Origin: Stenopsyche tienmushanensis
Taxonomy: Eukaryota > Arthropoda > Insecta > Trichoptera > Stenopsychidae
DNA length: 64,000 bases
Assembly: GCA_008973525.1 (NCBI GenBank)
Contig: WACJ01000056.1
Location: forward strand, 186,001 to 250,000
Direction of reading: 5' to 3'
Of the stretch, positions 1 through 11,635 are shown one piece after another (position 1 is the stretch's first letter; every line of letters begins with the position of its first letter). The notes under the pieces were generated by a model. It worked only from the letters and a program-made list of their open reading frames with translations. It ran no database searches and had not been told where the DNA came from. A program made the position numbers and the translations under genes.

Positions 1-76
1 TTCTCTCACGTATGATGTGTACCGAACCGATAAAACCGATATTTTTGAATCGGTTCAGTTCTAGTTCGAAGCCCTG
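1..76 (-). mobile_element. hAT-like transposon end, cut by the window edge
   Basis: Read on the minus strand, this stretch starts CAGGGCTTCGAACT at 76 and runs into a motif rich in GAACCG and CGGTT. The same start, CAGGGCTTCTAACT, begins the element at 44399, which is also followed by GGTTCGG and AACCGG motifs. A CAG-initial inverted repeat of this kind is typical of hAT elements. Only one end lies in the window, so the length, partner end and target duplication cannot be seen. The class assignment is an inference. Confidence 0.45.
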
Positions 77-2014
77 ATTTAAATATAGTAATGATGATTG
101 ATAAAAAGTATTTATTATATTGGTCCACTAAATTAATTTAAAACGATACAACTTTGTCAAATCAAGACCTGAACAAATTCTTTATTATTTCTTAGTCACT
201 CGCTGTTTTAAATTACTATTAAGCTTTCCTGTCTTGCTTCAATTATCATTATTATTTTAGATTGTATTTTTTAGCGCATAACACTACTTTTATCTTTAGA
301 ATAGATTCTTATGCTACTAATCTGTGTTTTTAATTGCATTTTCGTTATTTAAATATTCAAATAATGCGAATTTTCAAGCTGCATAATTGAACGTAATCAA
401 ACACTCAAGCATCGGGGAAGCATTTTAATTTATTCCCGTAAACAGCCTTGACAGTAGATTTGCAGATTTGCATTTTTGACACGCTCAGCATCCCAGGAAG
501 TGGATTTGAATTGCTGAATTTACCTTCTTAAAAAAGATACAAAGCATGATTTATACCGGGCGGTGCTCTCATTCGATGGGCATTAAAACGCAGGGCCTTG
601 ATTAAACGGCCAATGAAGATGTATGAATATAGAATGGCGTATCGGAAGTTAGGCCATAAAAGGGCGCCAAATATACGCGCCATTTTCCGAAGGCAAATTT
701 GAATTTATATCCCACCTGTCCCTCGCGCGGCAAAACACCTGTTCTCAGCGCCCCTGGCGACGATTTTCTCGCTCGCTCTAACGCAGTGGCGTATAAATGC
801 GTCTCTTTCTTGGACACGATACATGTATGGCATATGCTCTTCTTGAGTGCGATTTAGCCATTCCTTCCTTGGGGTCATTTTATGTAACGACTTTTAAGGG
901 AATGCTGTTATTAAAAATATATTTTTAAGTGGGCATTTATTTGGCCCAAGGGCTTCTTATTTAATATTTTATTTCAACAAATAAATATGTCTGCATTTGG
1001 ACTGTGCAAAAATGAATCGGGATTTATTTTGGATGTTTACGCCCCGCGAGGCGTTGAATAGAATTTTTTCGCGCCCTATTTATATGCCATTGTACGGCTC
1101 TTATTGAATTGCTTAAATACTTAGATACTCGTTAAGAAAAATAAAGACTCTTAAAAAGAAATGAAGCGAAATTGCTCCGGCAAGATTATATGAAAATAAC
1201 GAGAAAAATTTCCAACGCAAAACAACCGAGATAAAAGTTAAGGCCCTTTAAAAATACCGTTAAGAGGGAATGGGAATAAAAATAGAATTCGCGTTCATGG
1301 AAATAAATATCTCATACGTAGGCATGTGAAAACAAAAGTGAATGTAGTGTAATAAATATTAATGAGGGGAAAAAAGTTTGAGCATCCGCAAAACTGCTGT
1401 ATAAAAATAAAGTATGATTATCCTTTGCGGGGAGTTCGGATCAAAGAAATTATACATATACGAACAAAATGGTAAACATTTGGCAATATAATAATAAAAA
1501 CAAACGGATTATGACGCTTTGTAGTGCGTATATGAACTTAACTTGATATACAACCATGGTCGTAATGTTGCGTCTGAGCTTGAGCGCAGTGACGCTTGGC
1601 ATACCATCCATAACGCTGAAATGGGGCTCGACTTCAACAATATCTGAACAAATTCTGGAAATAATGCATGATGATTGTCCTAGACATATTTATTTGTATG
1701 TAGAAATATGATATTATCGAATGAACGAATTGTTATGGTAGTTGCTGCGGGCGGTGGCATATGTCAATGTAAACGCGTCTCCTATACTTAAACCCTAAAA
1801 ACACAGTGCGAACAAATATGTGCGATTCATCATTTCAAATTTATGCATACAAAACGCGTTAAACTTTATATTAGGTATATCTATAAGTCCTTGCCGATTT
1901 TGATACACGTCAGTTTGAGCTTTACTATTTTTCAGCAATATTAACAAGGGTTGAATAATTGAAATTTACAGTGAAGTGTTATTTAAAACGCATCGGGAAG
2001 ACAAATCAAATGGA
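77..2014. other. No gene recognised
   Basis: AT-rich single-copy-looking sequence. A less AT-rich patch at about 540-1090 contains a 71-codon minus-strand frame (602-817), but it has no recognisable motif, no clear splice sites and no match to anything I know. I see no repeat boundary here. Confidence 0.5.
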
Positions 2015-2450
2015 GGTATGGATGCCGCACGAACTGTCCGACGACAACAAAGGAGAGCGACGAAACACGTGCAAAGTTTTGTTGTCAAGACGTCAAAAAT
2101 TCGTCCCTTTTTGCACTGAATTGTAACGGGATTAAAAAGACAAAAACTGAGAAACAAAAAGATTAACGACGCGGAAAATTATTTTGAAGATCTTTGGTAC
2201 ATTCTCTAAAAGATAAATGCATTTGAAAACAACTGTAGTCGAAAATTATATTTCGACTCAAAACCAGAAGACTTTTTCAAAAGAGGAATTAAAAAAACTT
2301 GAGCATCAATAATGTAAATGCAGTTTGATAGCAAATCCCACTTCTGACACCAGTGTAACGAAAAATGGCTCTGACCGACGTCTCGAGCCCTCGTTTCTTC
2401 GTCGTTGTGAAGTTGTGTCACACCAAAGGGTTCACTAGAATGCGAAGTAA
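2015..2450 (-). mobile_element. LTR-retrotransposon remnant with primer-binding site
   Basis: On the minus strand, CGTTACAC is followed at 2352-2336 by TGGTGTCAGAAGTGGGA, the form of primer-binding site found just inside the 5' LTR of many insect Ty3/gypsy and BEL elements. The LTR end would lie at 2353 and above, and leader sequence below 2336. The part at about 2020-2115 recurs in opposite orientation at 34785-34872, sharing GACAACAAAACTTTGCACGT and GTTCGTGCGGCAT. No gag or pol motif is visible and the LTR start is not defined. A second site with the same core occurs at 18587. Confidence 0.5.
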
Positions 2451-2684
2451 TTCCGTCTCGTTGGCTTCAATGATACTCTCAAAATCGATCAATGACTGTT
2501 GTTAGGACAATGTGGTTTCTAGAGGACTATACTTCAGAAGGGGAGATGCAGTAGGTTGTTAATCAAAACCCATTGAAATTTCATTCTCACTCTCCCATTT
2601 TACTCCCACTCTGCAGCGAATGTCCGGCGGTGTAAAGCCTTACAAAAATTCTAGTGGGAAAAAGATTAGGAATTCCTGTTTAAG

Positions 2685-2955
2685 AGCTTCAAAAATCGTT
2701 TTTGAGGCAAGATGGCAGTTTAAAATTCGCACGCACATATTTTTTGTGCACAAATAGTTTATGTTCATACAAATTACAGCCTTCCTGTAATAGCCCTTTT
2801 TTTTTAAGAGGATCCCTTTTTTTATTACCCACTATTCTAAATTTCTCGCCATCAACCGACTTTCGCATGCATATTCATAATTTCTCAAGGTTTTCTGAGT
2901 TTTTACCACAGAAGTTGGAGTTTATAATCTGCCCAAAGTAAACAAGAAAAAAGGG
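2685..2955. repeat. Dispersed repeat, partner at 28135-28370
   Basis: Matches the segment at 28135-28370 in the same orientation over about 240 bp. Shared landmarks in order are an AAGATGGCAGTTTAAAAT-like stretch, TTTGTGCATACAAA-like sequence, AATAGCCCTTTTTT, a GATCCCTTTTTTT run, a CCCA.TATTCTAA stretch and TTTATAATCTGCC-like sequence near the end. No reading frame or terminal repeat was recognised, so the class is unknown. Confidence 0.6.
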
Positions 2956-3094
2956 ATTCGTAACAGTGTTTAGAATTATTTAATATAAATGCATTAGCTA
3001 TTGTAAATGTTCACTGATGGCGAAATAATATTTTTTTATAACAAAACACCTTACTGTTATTAAAAACAATATTTTATTAATCATTTGTATTGAT

Positions 3095-3360
3095 CAATTG
3101 GACCCACGGTAATTCGACAAACGTTTTGCAAGGCAGTGTCGGATTATTGAATTTGTCGGACTATAGGTACTGCTCATGACCCTTTGTAGTCCGGAGTTTT
3201 TTAGATAGGATTACTTGTAATCCAAAAAGTTATGAAATTGATGAGATAATACAAGGTTTTATATATATTTTTTACACTAACAAAGCTTTACTCTATATAT
3301 GTACTACACTTGTATTGAGATGTCGGACTATAAGGGGTGCCAATTTAGATTGGAGTCTTG
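3095..3360. mobile_element. pogo/Tigger-like MITE remnant
   Basis: The left part has ACCCACGGTAATTCGAC, and the right part, on the minus strand, has GGCACCCCTTATAGTCCGAC followed by CAATACAAGTGTAGTACATA. Both match the start of the pogo-type element at 52697, which reads CAGTAGACCCACGGTAATCC, then GGCACCCCTGTAGTCCGAC and CAAGTATAGTACATA. The repeated TCCGG/TCCGAC words fit Tigger-type ends. The outermost bases are lost on both sides, so this is an eroded non-autonomous copy with no coding capacity. Confidence 0.55.
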
Positions 3361-5795
3361 TATTTAAAAATACAAAGTTTTTTCAAATACCACTTCGTAT
3401 TTTGAGTGTAAACACCATTCTGAGATGGATTGAGCGTCATGCAAGACTTCCCCCTAGTTCAGCATCACCCTTGCAGAGAAAGAAGGGATTGGACTTTTTC
3501 AATTAGATCAGCATGATCCTTTAGAGTATCATTATCCGAGGAAAACTACTCAGGCTTTAAGCTCACCCTCATCTATAAAGATGGTCGCTCGAGATCGATT
3601 CCCCCAGGTGATTAACTAGGGGAGTGTCACAAACAAAATCCGGTGATCATACTGTCTTCAATATCGGGCGTACGACGAGGTGAATCAATGACCCTTTTCT
3701 GTGATTGGATTTTGAAGGGGACCCAATCTTACAGTAGACTGTATCCAGGATACACCATGATCTGATATCTCGCGAATAAATTCATATTAATTTGAAATTT
3801 CGTTCGAACAGGATTATAATTCAGAAATTTTAATTGAAAGCAATATCTATGAATTATGATGAATCATACTTTTGCTCAGTAATTAAACACAAAATCTGAA
3901 TCAAAATAGTTTTCATCGGATTAGTAAAGCAATTGAATTGGTTTTGATGAATGATAAATCCTCATTAGTCGATGGAATTCAAATAAGGGATTGAATGCTT
4001 ATCAAATCCAAAATCATTTTGATTTATTTCGCTTCAATAGCAAAGTGGTCATCATTAGGACCATTGTAAAGTTCCATCAACGATAGAAGCTCGGAATGAA
4101 TACTTGGAAAACTTTCGCTTGTATCCGTTACAATTGTATTAAAGCCAAGGCTTAGATAAAGATAATATTCGGAATAATATAGAGTAGAATTTTCGCCGTC
4201 GTTTATACACGTGCTAACAGTCAAATGATTCGGAATATCGATGATAATTGGATTTTTTCGGGAACGATGCAAATTTATGATACGTGCTAATTCCGGGATA
4301 CAATTTTTAGCCGATGTAAAATTTATCGCCCGGAAGTGATGCCCCGAAAACATCCCTTATTAATTTGCTTTCATACTACTCCGTGCGGTTATCCTGTCCG
4401 GATCGCGGTATAAAATTGTGAAACACCCGCAGAAGTAAACTTTTATAGATCCGTCCCGGAGAGTAAAGGGGTTGCTATTTTTTATGTCGCCGTCGAAGCG
4501 CTCCTTTATCTTTCCGTGCCATTTTTTAGCCAAAAGTCCGTCCAAACTCTCCCTTTTTGAGGACGTCCGAAAAGATGAGTGTCACGTGGTGACAAGTTGT
4601 AACTGTGAGCCTTTGCAGAGAAGGACCACTCATCCCCGAAGGCCGCAGAATGTATTGATTGTCGTAGTTAAGTCGTTTGGAAGCTGGATACGAGCAAGGA
4701 AAACTCACACATGTTGCCAAAAGTTATCTTGTTGTACCTTTTACACTGTCTGTTGTCTTATCTTCCATAGAGCCTTATTGCATAAAAGTTTTTGGCACTG
4801 TCTTCCACAACGGCGTTTTGTTTGATTGTACTTTATAATGAAAATCGACTTGCGAAACGCGTTGTGCACATATTGCGGAAACTTGAGCTCCTCTTTATGG
4901 TTTTGCTGAATTTTTACAACTTCACCTGTCACGGAAAGTCATCATCAATAACAATGGAATGGCGAATGTATGATGTTTATGGGTGGATAAAATGTTTGAA
5001 TTGTTAATAAAGTCGCTTGAGTCGAACATATCTTTGAGGATTTTGACAGTCGGTCGCTGAAGATGACATCACTTTGGAAAGCTGGACGTCTTGTCGCGAT
5101 TTAATTTATGCAGGAAACAACGCTAACGATTATTGCATTTCGGGCTTTATGTCTCATTTTTCATAAGCGAGAGAAATACAAAACGGAGAACAATGGAGGA
5201 AGAAAAAACTGTTTCATTCTCGGAAAGGAAGTTCTCAATCATATCGTAATGGATTGACATCACCGTGATTTATAAATAAAATGTGTGTGCGTCGTTGTTT
5301 CTTTGCTTTTTTGTTCCGGCAACATCACAAAAAGCGATATTCTAGTGGTGAATTATAACCACAATGTTCGAATCCATCGGATGATGGAGATCGAACAGTA
5401 TTCGAATTGAACCGTACGAAAGCGAACAGTGTTATGACCGAATTTGAACGTCACTTAATGTCAAATGGAAAACCACCAATTACCGGCAAAATAGGGCGTT
5501 GTTTAATCGCTGTGAAAAGTGATGTTTGTCCAATTTAAATGCTAAATAATTGCAGTGTGAATGAGTTAAATATCACGTTTATATCAATAAACATTGCAAT
5601 CTATTGCAATATCTATCTCATCTGTGTCATATATTCACCTCCTCATACGCTCGATATTGAAGGCAGTATGACCTCCGGGTATCATTTATATACACTCACT
5701 CAGCGAGTCACCTTTTAATATTTTGCATACATAAAAGTACGATACTACCCCCTTGTTCCTCAGACTCTCTTTCCAGACTACTTTTTATTCAACAC
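3361..5795. other. No gene recognised
   Basis: No known family or repeat boundary seen. Two neighbouring minus-strand frames, 4024-4353 (109 codons) and 4360-4545 (61 codons), are open with mixed codon use, but they show no domain and no convincing splice sites. Frames of this size also occur elsewhere in the window in plainly non-coding DNA. Confidence 0.45.
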
Positions 5796-5814
5796 AAGAG
5801 AGAGATAGAGATCT

Positions 5815-6520
5815 GGCTGCGGGAAGGACGTCTTCCAGCACCTAAGGCACACACCGGCAAGAAGTGATCGTTTGGTATTGCAAGTGGGGTTAAAATAACA
5901 CATTGCGCTTAACCTTTTGAGGAGTGAGCAAATTTAAAATCGATGGAGTCGTTTATGCCATAATCGCTTTACACCGATTACTTTCTATCAGCTCCTATTA
6001 GCGTAAGACAATCTTCAATTCGATGTAGAATCAATTGTAAATAAGCACTGTTGATAGAATTTAAGACCACGTTATTTTTTTACATAAACAATACACAAGA
6101 AATCTATTCATTTGCTCCTGCCTTAGAAGGAAATGATAATCGGACAAAGTCTCATTCAACAAGCAGCGACGAACAGGAAGCAATTAAATAAATAAACACT
6201 GTCGATAGCACACAATATTCGGTAATTTATTTGCGTAAACAAATAATAAACTTGAAATCGAAATCATTATTAGTCGATAAATTTAGGCTAACGATCCAAA
6301 CAATCGTGCGATGTATGCGGGGAAGCTCTCCGTCTCTGTCTCCCAAACTACGCTCTGTCTCTGTCTGTCTCCGAGCTCAATGTACAAGACTGCTCTTTCT
6401 GAAAAGTGGAGGGGGAATGCCAGTCCCTGGCACAGTACTCCTTTAAGGGATAAAGAGAGACGGAAGATTTCGCTTTTAATCTGGCGAATTAAATCTGCTC
6501 AGATCAACAGTGCCGAAAAA
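5815..6520 (+). repeat. Dispersed repeat T1, interrupted by a MITE
   Basis: Same family as 16118-16375. The left arm (5815-5908) carries GGGAAGGACGTCTTCC and ends TTAAAATAACACATTG. The right arm (6447-6520) carries GAATTAAATCTGCTCAGAT and AGTGCCG. In the copy at 16 kb these words lie about 20 bp apart (TTAAAATAACACATTG, then GAATTAAATCTGCTCAGATT). Here they are separated by the 530 bp TTAA-flanked element at 5913-6442. The class of T1 itself is unknown. Confidence 0.6.
5913..6442 (+). mobile_element. piggyBac-like MITE, copy 1
   Basis: Flanked by TTAA on both sides (5909-5912 and 6443-6446), the target duplication of piggyBac elements. The left end reads CCTTTTGAGGAGTGAGC; the right end on the minus strand begins AGGAGTACTGTGCC and has lost part of the terminal repeat. 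Nearly the whole body aligns with 49164-49710, for example GCCATAATCGCTTTACACCG and CAGCTCCTAT. There is no transposase frame. It sits inside repeat T1, whose uninterrupted copy at 16 kb serves as the empty-site comparison. Confidence 0.7.
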
Positions 6521-7340
6521 TATATATTCCTGTGGCTGTAAATCCTGAAGGTTCATGATGTATTTATAGTAATCCAAATTTCTTCATAAAAAATAGCTTA
6601 GTACGAGGACGGCATTTGATGATCCGAAAACATATATAGTATTTTTTGTTGGTTTTATTGATGTTTTGATCTTAATGTTTTTTTTTTCACAAATTTTGAT
6701 ATTTTTTAATACACTCTAATTTAAAATTATGGTAAAATCATCAGAATTGAAATGAATTCATCATAAAGTGCGTATAAAAAATCAAATAAAAAATGATTAT
6801 CTAGTTTAACCGTTTTATTGTAAAGCAGATAATTGCAAGAAATTTCCGTTAAAAGTGCGGCACGGCGATATGTAGACGTTGAACTGCGTCGATACATTTT
6901 GCATTGTGTCAACATATTTATTTTGTGTGTTATAAATGACTTTATATAATAACTTTTAGTTGATATTAATGCTTATTGACATAAAGTTTCATCAAAATTG
7001 TAATCAATTTTGTTTTTGAAAGTTTTTGCAATATTTGAGAGTAAATTTACAGAGAACAATGCTTCGATTAAGCACGTTTTACTATAGTGTCAGAAGTGTA
7101 TTCAAGCATAATCATTTTAATTACAGATACAATGTGATCGTGGGTAATAGATTTTGATAATATGACTGAAAATTGGATTGTTTCGATGTTGTTAAAACGA
7201 AAAATTCGCGGCGAATGTGATTTAATTACATTTCGTCAAGTACGTTCATTTTTTTGAATCATGTTTTTTATTAGGGAGATGCATGAGTTCTCGGCTCTTT
7301 ATTTTCATTGCTGTATTTCGGTCAAAGTCCCATCTTTCCA
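6521..7340. other. No gene recognised
   Basis: Very AT-rich sequence with short T and A runs. No motif, repeat match or terminal repeat seen. Confidence 0.5.
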
Positions 7341-7344
7341 CTGT

Positions 7345-7570
7345 TGGTTCATCATTGCATGCTATTCATGTTTAAATTGGGCAAACACGCATCAGGGGCG
7401 AAACAACGAATCTGCAAAGCTTACTGGGAGAAAGCTATGGAATTGTTTAAGGCAAATAAAAGGTTTTCAAAGGTCATTTTGAGTTGGAATCCAAAAGCGG
7501 CAGACTAAACAAAATTGAAGATGATATTTTGCTTGCACAAATTGGATGAAGATGTCACTCAATAAACATG
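7345..7570 (+). pseudogene. mariner transposase N-terminal relic
   Basis: The plus strand encodes a mariner-type DNA-binding region in two frames. The first holds FKLGKHASGAKQRICKAY, the usual first helix-turn-helix pattern (FKLGK..A.A...IC.AYGE). After a frame change comes GHFELESKSGRLNKIEDD and then ILLAQI, matching the G.FELE...GRP.....D linker and the start of the second region. The frame shift, the loss of GRP and a stop after ILLAQIG show it is dead. No catalytic domain and no terminal repeat were found next to it, so it is a truncated fragment. Confidence 0.7.
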
Positions 7571-9440
7571 TAAAAATTTTCAATAAGAAATATTGCTCAA
7601 ATATAAACTTCATGTTTATTTCAAATGCTCATATCATTTGATTTATTTATGTTTTTTTTAATAATAAATAATAGGCATAATATTTTTTTTCTTGGGATTG
7701 TATTAATTTCATCAAATGATCTCAAAATTTTTAGCTTGGGATTTTTTTGTTGCTAAATTTGATAGATTTTCGTATGTGATTAACCTTTTTAATCCTGTTT
7801 TTAAATGACTTTGTATATTTTATTCAGCCTAAATTGCACATGCAACAGGCAATTTTTGGTATTAAAAACAGGACATTTGATATAAGGTCATCATACGCGT
7901 TCAAAATCGTCATAATATCATATTTCTTCTGCATAATATATTGCAGAGGGCGTATGTTACGATATTTAATAAATGGCCTTTTGTACAATGTTACATAAGT
8001 TTGACATTGATATAGTGCATATTGAAATTTGACATTTTCAAGTTGGCTTTAACGTAATAAAATTTTGCTACGATGCGCAATAGCCTGCAAGTTACTGCTC
8101 GTTATGGCGAATTTTGCAAGCGAAGGGTTAAGTGTTAACATTTCGTCACGAACAAAGAAAATATTTTAAATATTTTAATGCAAAACACATATTTGTACAC
8201 ATACACATTAACTAAAAAATGCTCATAGGATCCGCCCACGCGACCGCCAACACCACACCGTCTGCAATTCAACATTAAAAACTTCCATTCATATAAATTT
8301 CAACATCTTTGTCCAATCACACCTCTCGTCATATCTTGTGACATCTTCAAACATGAAAGCCTCAATGGAGGATGTATGCCTTCGACCCACGTGCACTCCC
8401 ACATCCTTGCGACGTCGTCGGGTCAAGTCTTCTTGGGTCATTTAAAGGCTTGTTAACCTTTTATGGGACCTATTCGTGGCTGGATAGCGTTGACAATTAA
8501 GTTACTACGGGGGAGTGCGGTAATCCACCGTTAATGCCTGGAAAACCTGGAATTTGAATACAAAGAATAAGGATGGACTTTATTAAAAGACGACCCTCCA
8601 GGAGTATCATCGAGGAGAGCATTAAAAGCCTCTTCGCTACGAACGACCGTCGTTGATCAAAAACCATCAGCGACATGCCCGAATGCTTCTTCTCATATAT
8701 TTATCAAATATAAATAAGATTTTTTTTCGGTATAAACCAGTACAAAATGAATCGTCTCCAGGATTCGACCATCCATATTTAGCGAATTTGCAACGGTCTT
8801 TGATTTACATAAAATCTTCACGGTCTAACACGACAACACATGGATCCGCGTATTGAATTTTACAAGAACCACCATAAAGGCATGGCATTATCGGTCTCGA
8901 ATCCGACACCATGCAATTCATTACGATTCGCGTAATCCTCTTATAAGTCACGGTCAATTATGCCGAACGAACATAAATACTTAATGGCCACGAGCGAGAA
9001 CCTGCTGGACCATTCCTAGTACACTTATCGATCATAAAAAGCAGTCGTGTTAACACTCTTGCAATTATCTCGGTCAAAATAGGTGTCGAAACCGGACTCC
9101 CACGTGACGCCAAAAAATGACACGGCAATATCCATTCATGAAAATGGAGAGCGGAAAAAAATACAGTGAAAGGTGTGTGGACATTAAAAAATTGATGCAG
9201 ACAGTGTGGGAGGCGAAATCAATGGGGAACATTAGATAAGAGTGTGATGTCATGAATTAGGAGGGCAAAAAATTGTGGATAATGGATGATTGTTCCAGGC
9301 TAGAGATGAGGGACCGTACGTCACAGTGGGTGTGCGATGTATCTGTCATCTCATTTTTTGAAGAGCCCATGGACAAATCGATAGCATCAAGAATTGATTA
9401 TGGGGGTATTCTACTCTAGAGGCACACATTTTGTGCTTTT
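7571..9440. other. No gene recognised
   Basis: AT-rich to about 8200, then a more mixed stretch to about 9300 with no domain or repeat match. A 31-codon frame from 8353 has no supporting features. Confidence 0.5.
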
Positions 9441-9469
9441 TCCAAGTTTGATAAAAAATGAACAAAAAT

Positions 9470-9900
9470 GTTTTTATTGTAAAAAAAGGCATTCATTTTT
9501 ATTTTACAAAATGGCGACTGTTTTTGAAAAAAATTTTGACCTTATTTTTTTAAGTTATAAATTTTATAAGAATTAAATTAAAAAAAAATTTTTTTGACAT
9601 ATAATTGGTAGGAACGATAGAAGGTTTTATAAAAAAAATTGTGCATATCAATTAATGCAAACTTGAGATATCATGTTAACCGCGTTAAAAAAAGTAATTT
9701 CGAGAAAAACGCGTTTAAAGATTCTGGTTGGACAGGCTTAGTTACCGTATCACTAAAATAGCCATAGCTCAGTAAATAATTATAATTTTGAAAATTCCTT
9801 GTTTGGATATCAAAATCACTAGATTCTAGACTAGAATACTCATAATAAGGCATTATTTCTGCCCTAACGAAACTAATGAAATATTTATAGATTTATTAAT
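9470..9900 (+). repeat. Family E element, truncated copy
   Basis: Contains the body landmarks of the E elements that follow it: TTGGTAGGAACGATAGAAGG, CTTGAGATATCATGTTAACC, CGAGAAAAACGCGTTTAAAG and CACTAAAATAGCCATAGCTC. It breaks off after GAAAATTCCTT, where the intact copies continue, and neither terminal repeat is visible. It abuts the complete copy at 9904. Confidence 0.6.
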
Positions 9901-9903
9901 ATA

Positions 9904-10620
9904 CTTAAACCTTTTTTGCGAAGATGCGTTTCATGGATTTTAATAACCGCATAACTTTGAAACAGCTATTTAAAATATACCCAAAACTGCACAAAAAAAA
10001 TAATAAAAAAAACAGGACAACCATAAGATAATTATAAATGAACATTCCTGTTTTGGCCACTGTTCAAAAAAGAGTAATTTTTTGGCCTTATCACAGTTTT
10101 AATTTTTTTTAAAATATGAATTTTTTATATGAATCTGGTAGAAACAATAAAAGGTTATATAAAAAAGGTTCGTATCAAATTTGAAATAAATAAGTTGATT
10201 AGAACTTGAGATATCATGTCATCTTTGTTGAAAAAAGTAGTTTTGAGAAAAACGCGTTTAAATATTTCATTCTGGTAAAAAATAGCTATAACTCCGTAAG
10301 TAATTGGAATTTTGAAAATTTCTTTGGAGAATAAATTTTTAAAAGTCAAAACTTTGGAAGAATCCAAAAATAATAACGATTTTTTTCAAAATCCTATACT
10401 AAAATACCCCTTTGAAGTGTGTGATCGTAATTCAGAAATAGCAGATACAACATGATTTTAACATTCCAAAAAAGTATTTTTTTTCAAAGTTTCGATTAGT
10501 GTTGATGATTTATTTTATTTTATACAAAATATCTCGATACGTATTCTTTATAAAATTTAAAAAAAACGCATAACTTTGAAATCGCAATAAAAAAAAGTCG
10601 TACAAAAAGAGGTTTGAGTG
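9904..10620 (+). mobile_element. Family E, TA-flanked MITE, copy 1
   Basis: Ends are inverted repeats flanked by TA. The left end reads CTTAAACCTTTTTTGCG; the right end on the minus strand reads CACTCAAACCTCTTTTTGTA. The body contains CGCATAACTTTGAAACAGC, CTTGAGATATCATGTCATC, GAGAAAAACGCGTTTAAAT, ATAGCTATAACTCCGTAAGT and GTGTTGATGATTTATTT, all shared with the other copies. TA duplication and the CACT..AAACC ends suggest a Tc1/mariner-type mobiliser. About 717 bp, no transposase frame. It shares one TA with the next copy at 10623. Confidence 0.7.
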
Positions 10621-10622
10621 TA

Positions 10623-11635
10623 CTCTTAAACCTTTTTTGTGCGGTAAATGCATTTCGCAGAAAATCGCACAATAAAGGCTATGACGCACAAAAGCACGCG
10701 TTTCATGGATTTTAAAAACCGCATAACTTTGAAACAGCTATATAAAATATATCCAAAATCGCACAAAAAAAAACAGGAACACAATATGGAAATTAAAAGT
10801 AACATTTTTGGTAACATTTAAAGGACGTCTTGTATCACTGGTAAAATTTTAAGGATGTCTGACATCTGGCATCTAAAATGCCAGACATCCACAAGAGAAA
10901 TACTAATTATTTTAATTACAAACAATTATCGTTGTATGATAATTTTCTTTGCGATTTTCGATATAACTCAAAAATCTTCAGAAGAAATAGTATACACAGT
11001 GTCAATGTCATTGTTCTGTGTAGATTTTCTCTTTCCAACAATATAATTCGTAATTAGTAAAGTTGTCACTTTAGTCCCTAATTAAAAAAAATCACAAAAT
11101 GACTTATTTTGTCACAGTTTTAATTTTATCCATAAATGATATAAATAAATGTTGACATACATCTATTAAGAACAATAGAGGGTTATATAGAAAAGGTTCG
11201 TACCCAGTTTGAAGTAAATTATTTCATTAAAACTTGAGATATAATGTCAACCGTGTTGAAAAAAGTAGTTTCGAGAAAAACGCGTTAAAAGATTTCGTTA
11301 TGGTAGGAACGGCCAAGTTGTCGCGTCACTAAAATAGTTTTAACTCCGTAAGTAGTAGGAATTTTGAAAATTCCTTTGGAGGATGTATTTTTAAAAATCG
11401 AAACATTGGAAAAATGTAAAAAAAACGAAATATTTTTTTTCAAAATTCTAAACTTGAATAAATGACGTGGTCATATATTCAACGATAGCAGATGCAATAT
11501 GATTTACATAGTCTCAAATTTCAGTTAGTGTTGATGATTTATTTCCTTTTTTATTCAAAATATCTCGATACGAACTTTTTATGAATTAAAAAAAAACCGC
11601 ATAACTTCGAAATCGCACAAAAAGAGGTTTGAGTG
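10623..11635 (+). mobile_element. Family E, TA-flanked MITE, copy 2
   Basis: Begins CTCTTAAACCTTTTTTGTGC after TA (10621-10622) and ends, on the minus strand, CACTCAAACCTCTTTTTGTG before TA (11636-11637). It shares the full E body, including GTCAACCGTGTTGAAAAAAG, AACGCGTTAAAAGATTTCG and TCTCGATACGAAC. At about 1013 bp it is longer than copy 1, with an extra internal part around 10810-11090 that includes a hairpin. The part with CACAGTGTCAATGTCATTG and TCTGTGTAGATTTTCTCTTT is also present in the copy at 39388, so the long form is probably closer to the ancestor. Confidence 0.7.
10853..10890. repeat. Hairpin inside family E copy 2
   Basis: GGATGTCTG pairs with CAGACATCC and GGCAT pairs with ATGCC around a short loop, with a small insertion on the left arm. 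No function is assigned. Confidence 0.5.

Noticed and set aside
7782..8115. TTAA-bounded piggyBac-like MITE
   Set aside because: TTAACCTTTTTAATCC and the inverse TTAACCCTTCGCTTGC do not match beyond TTAACC.
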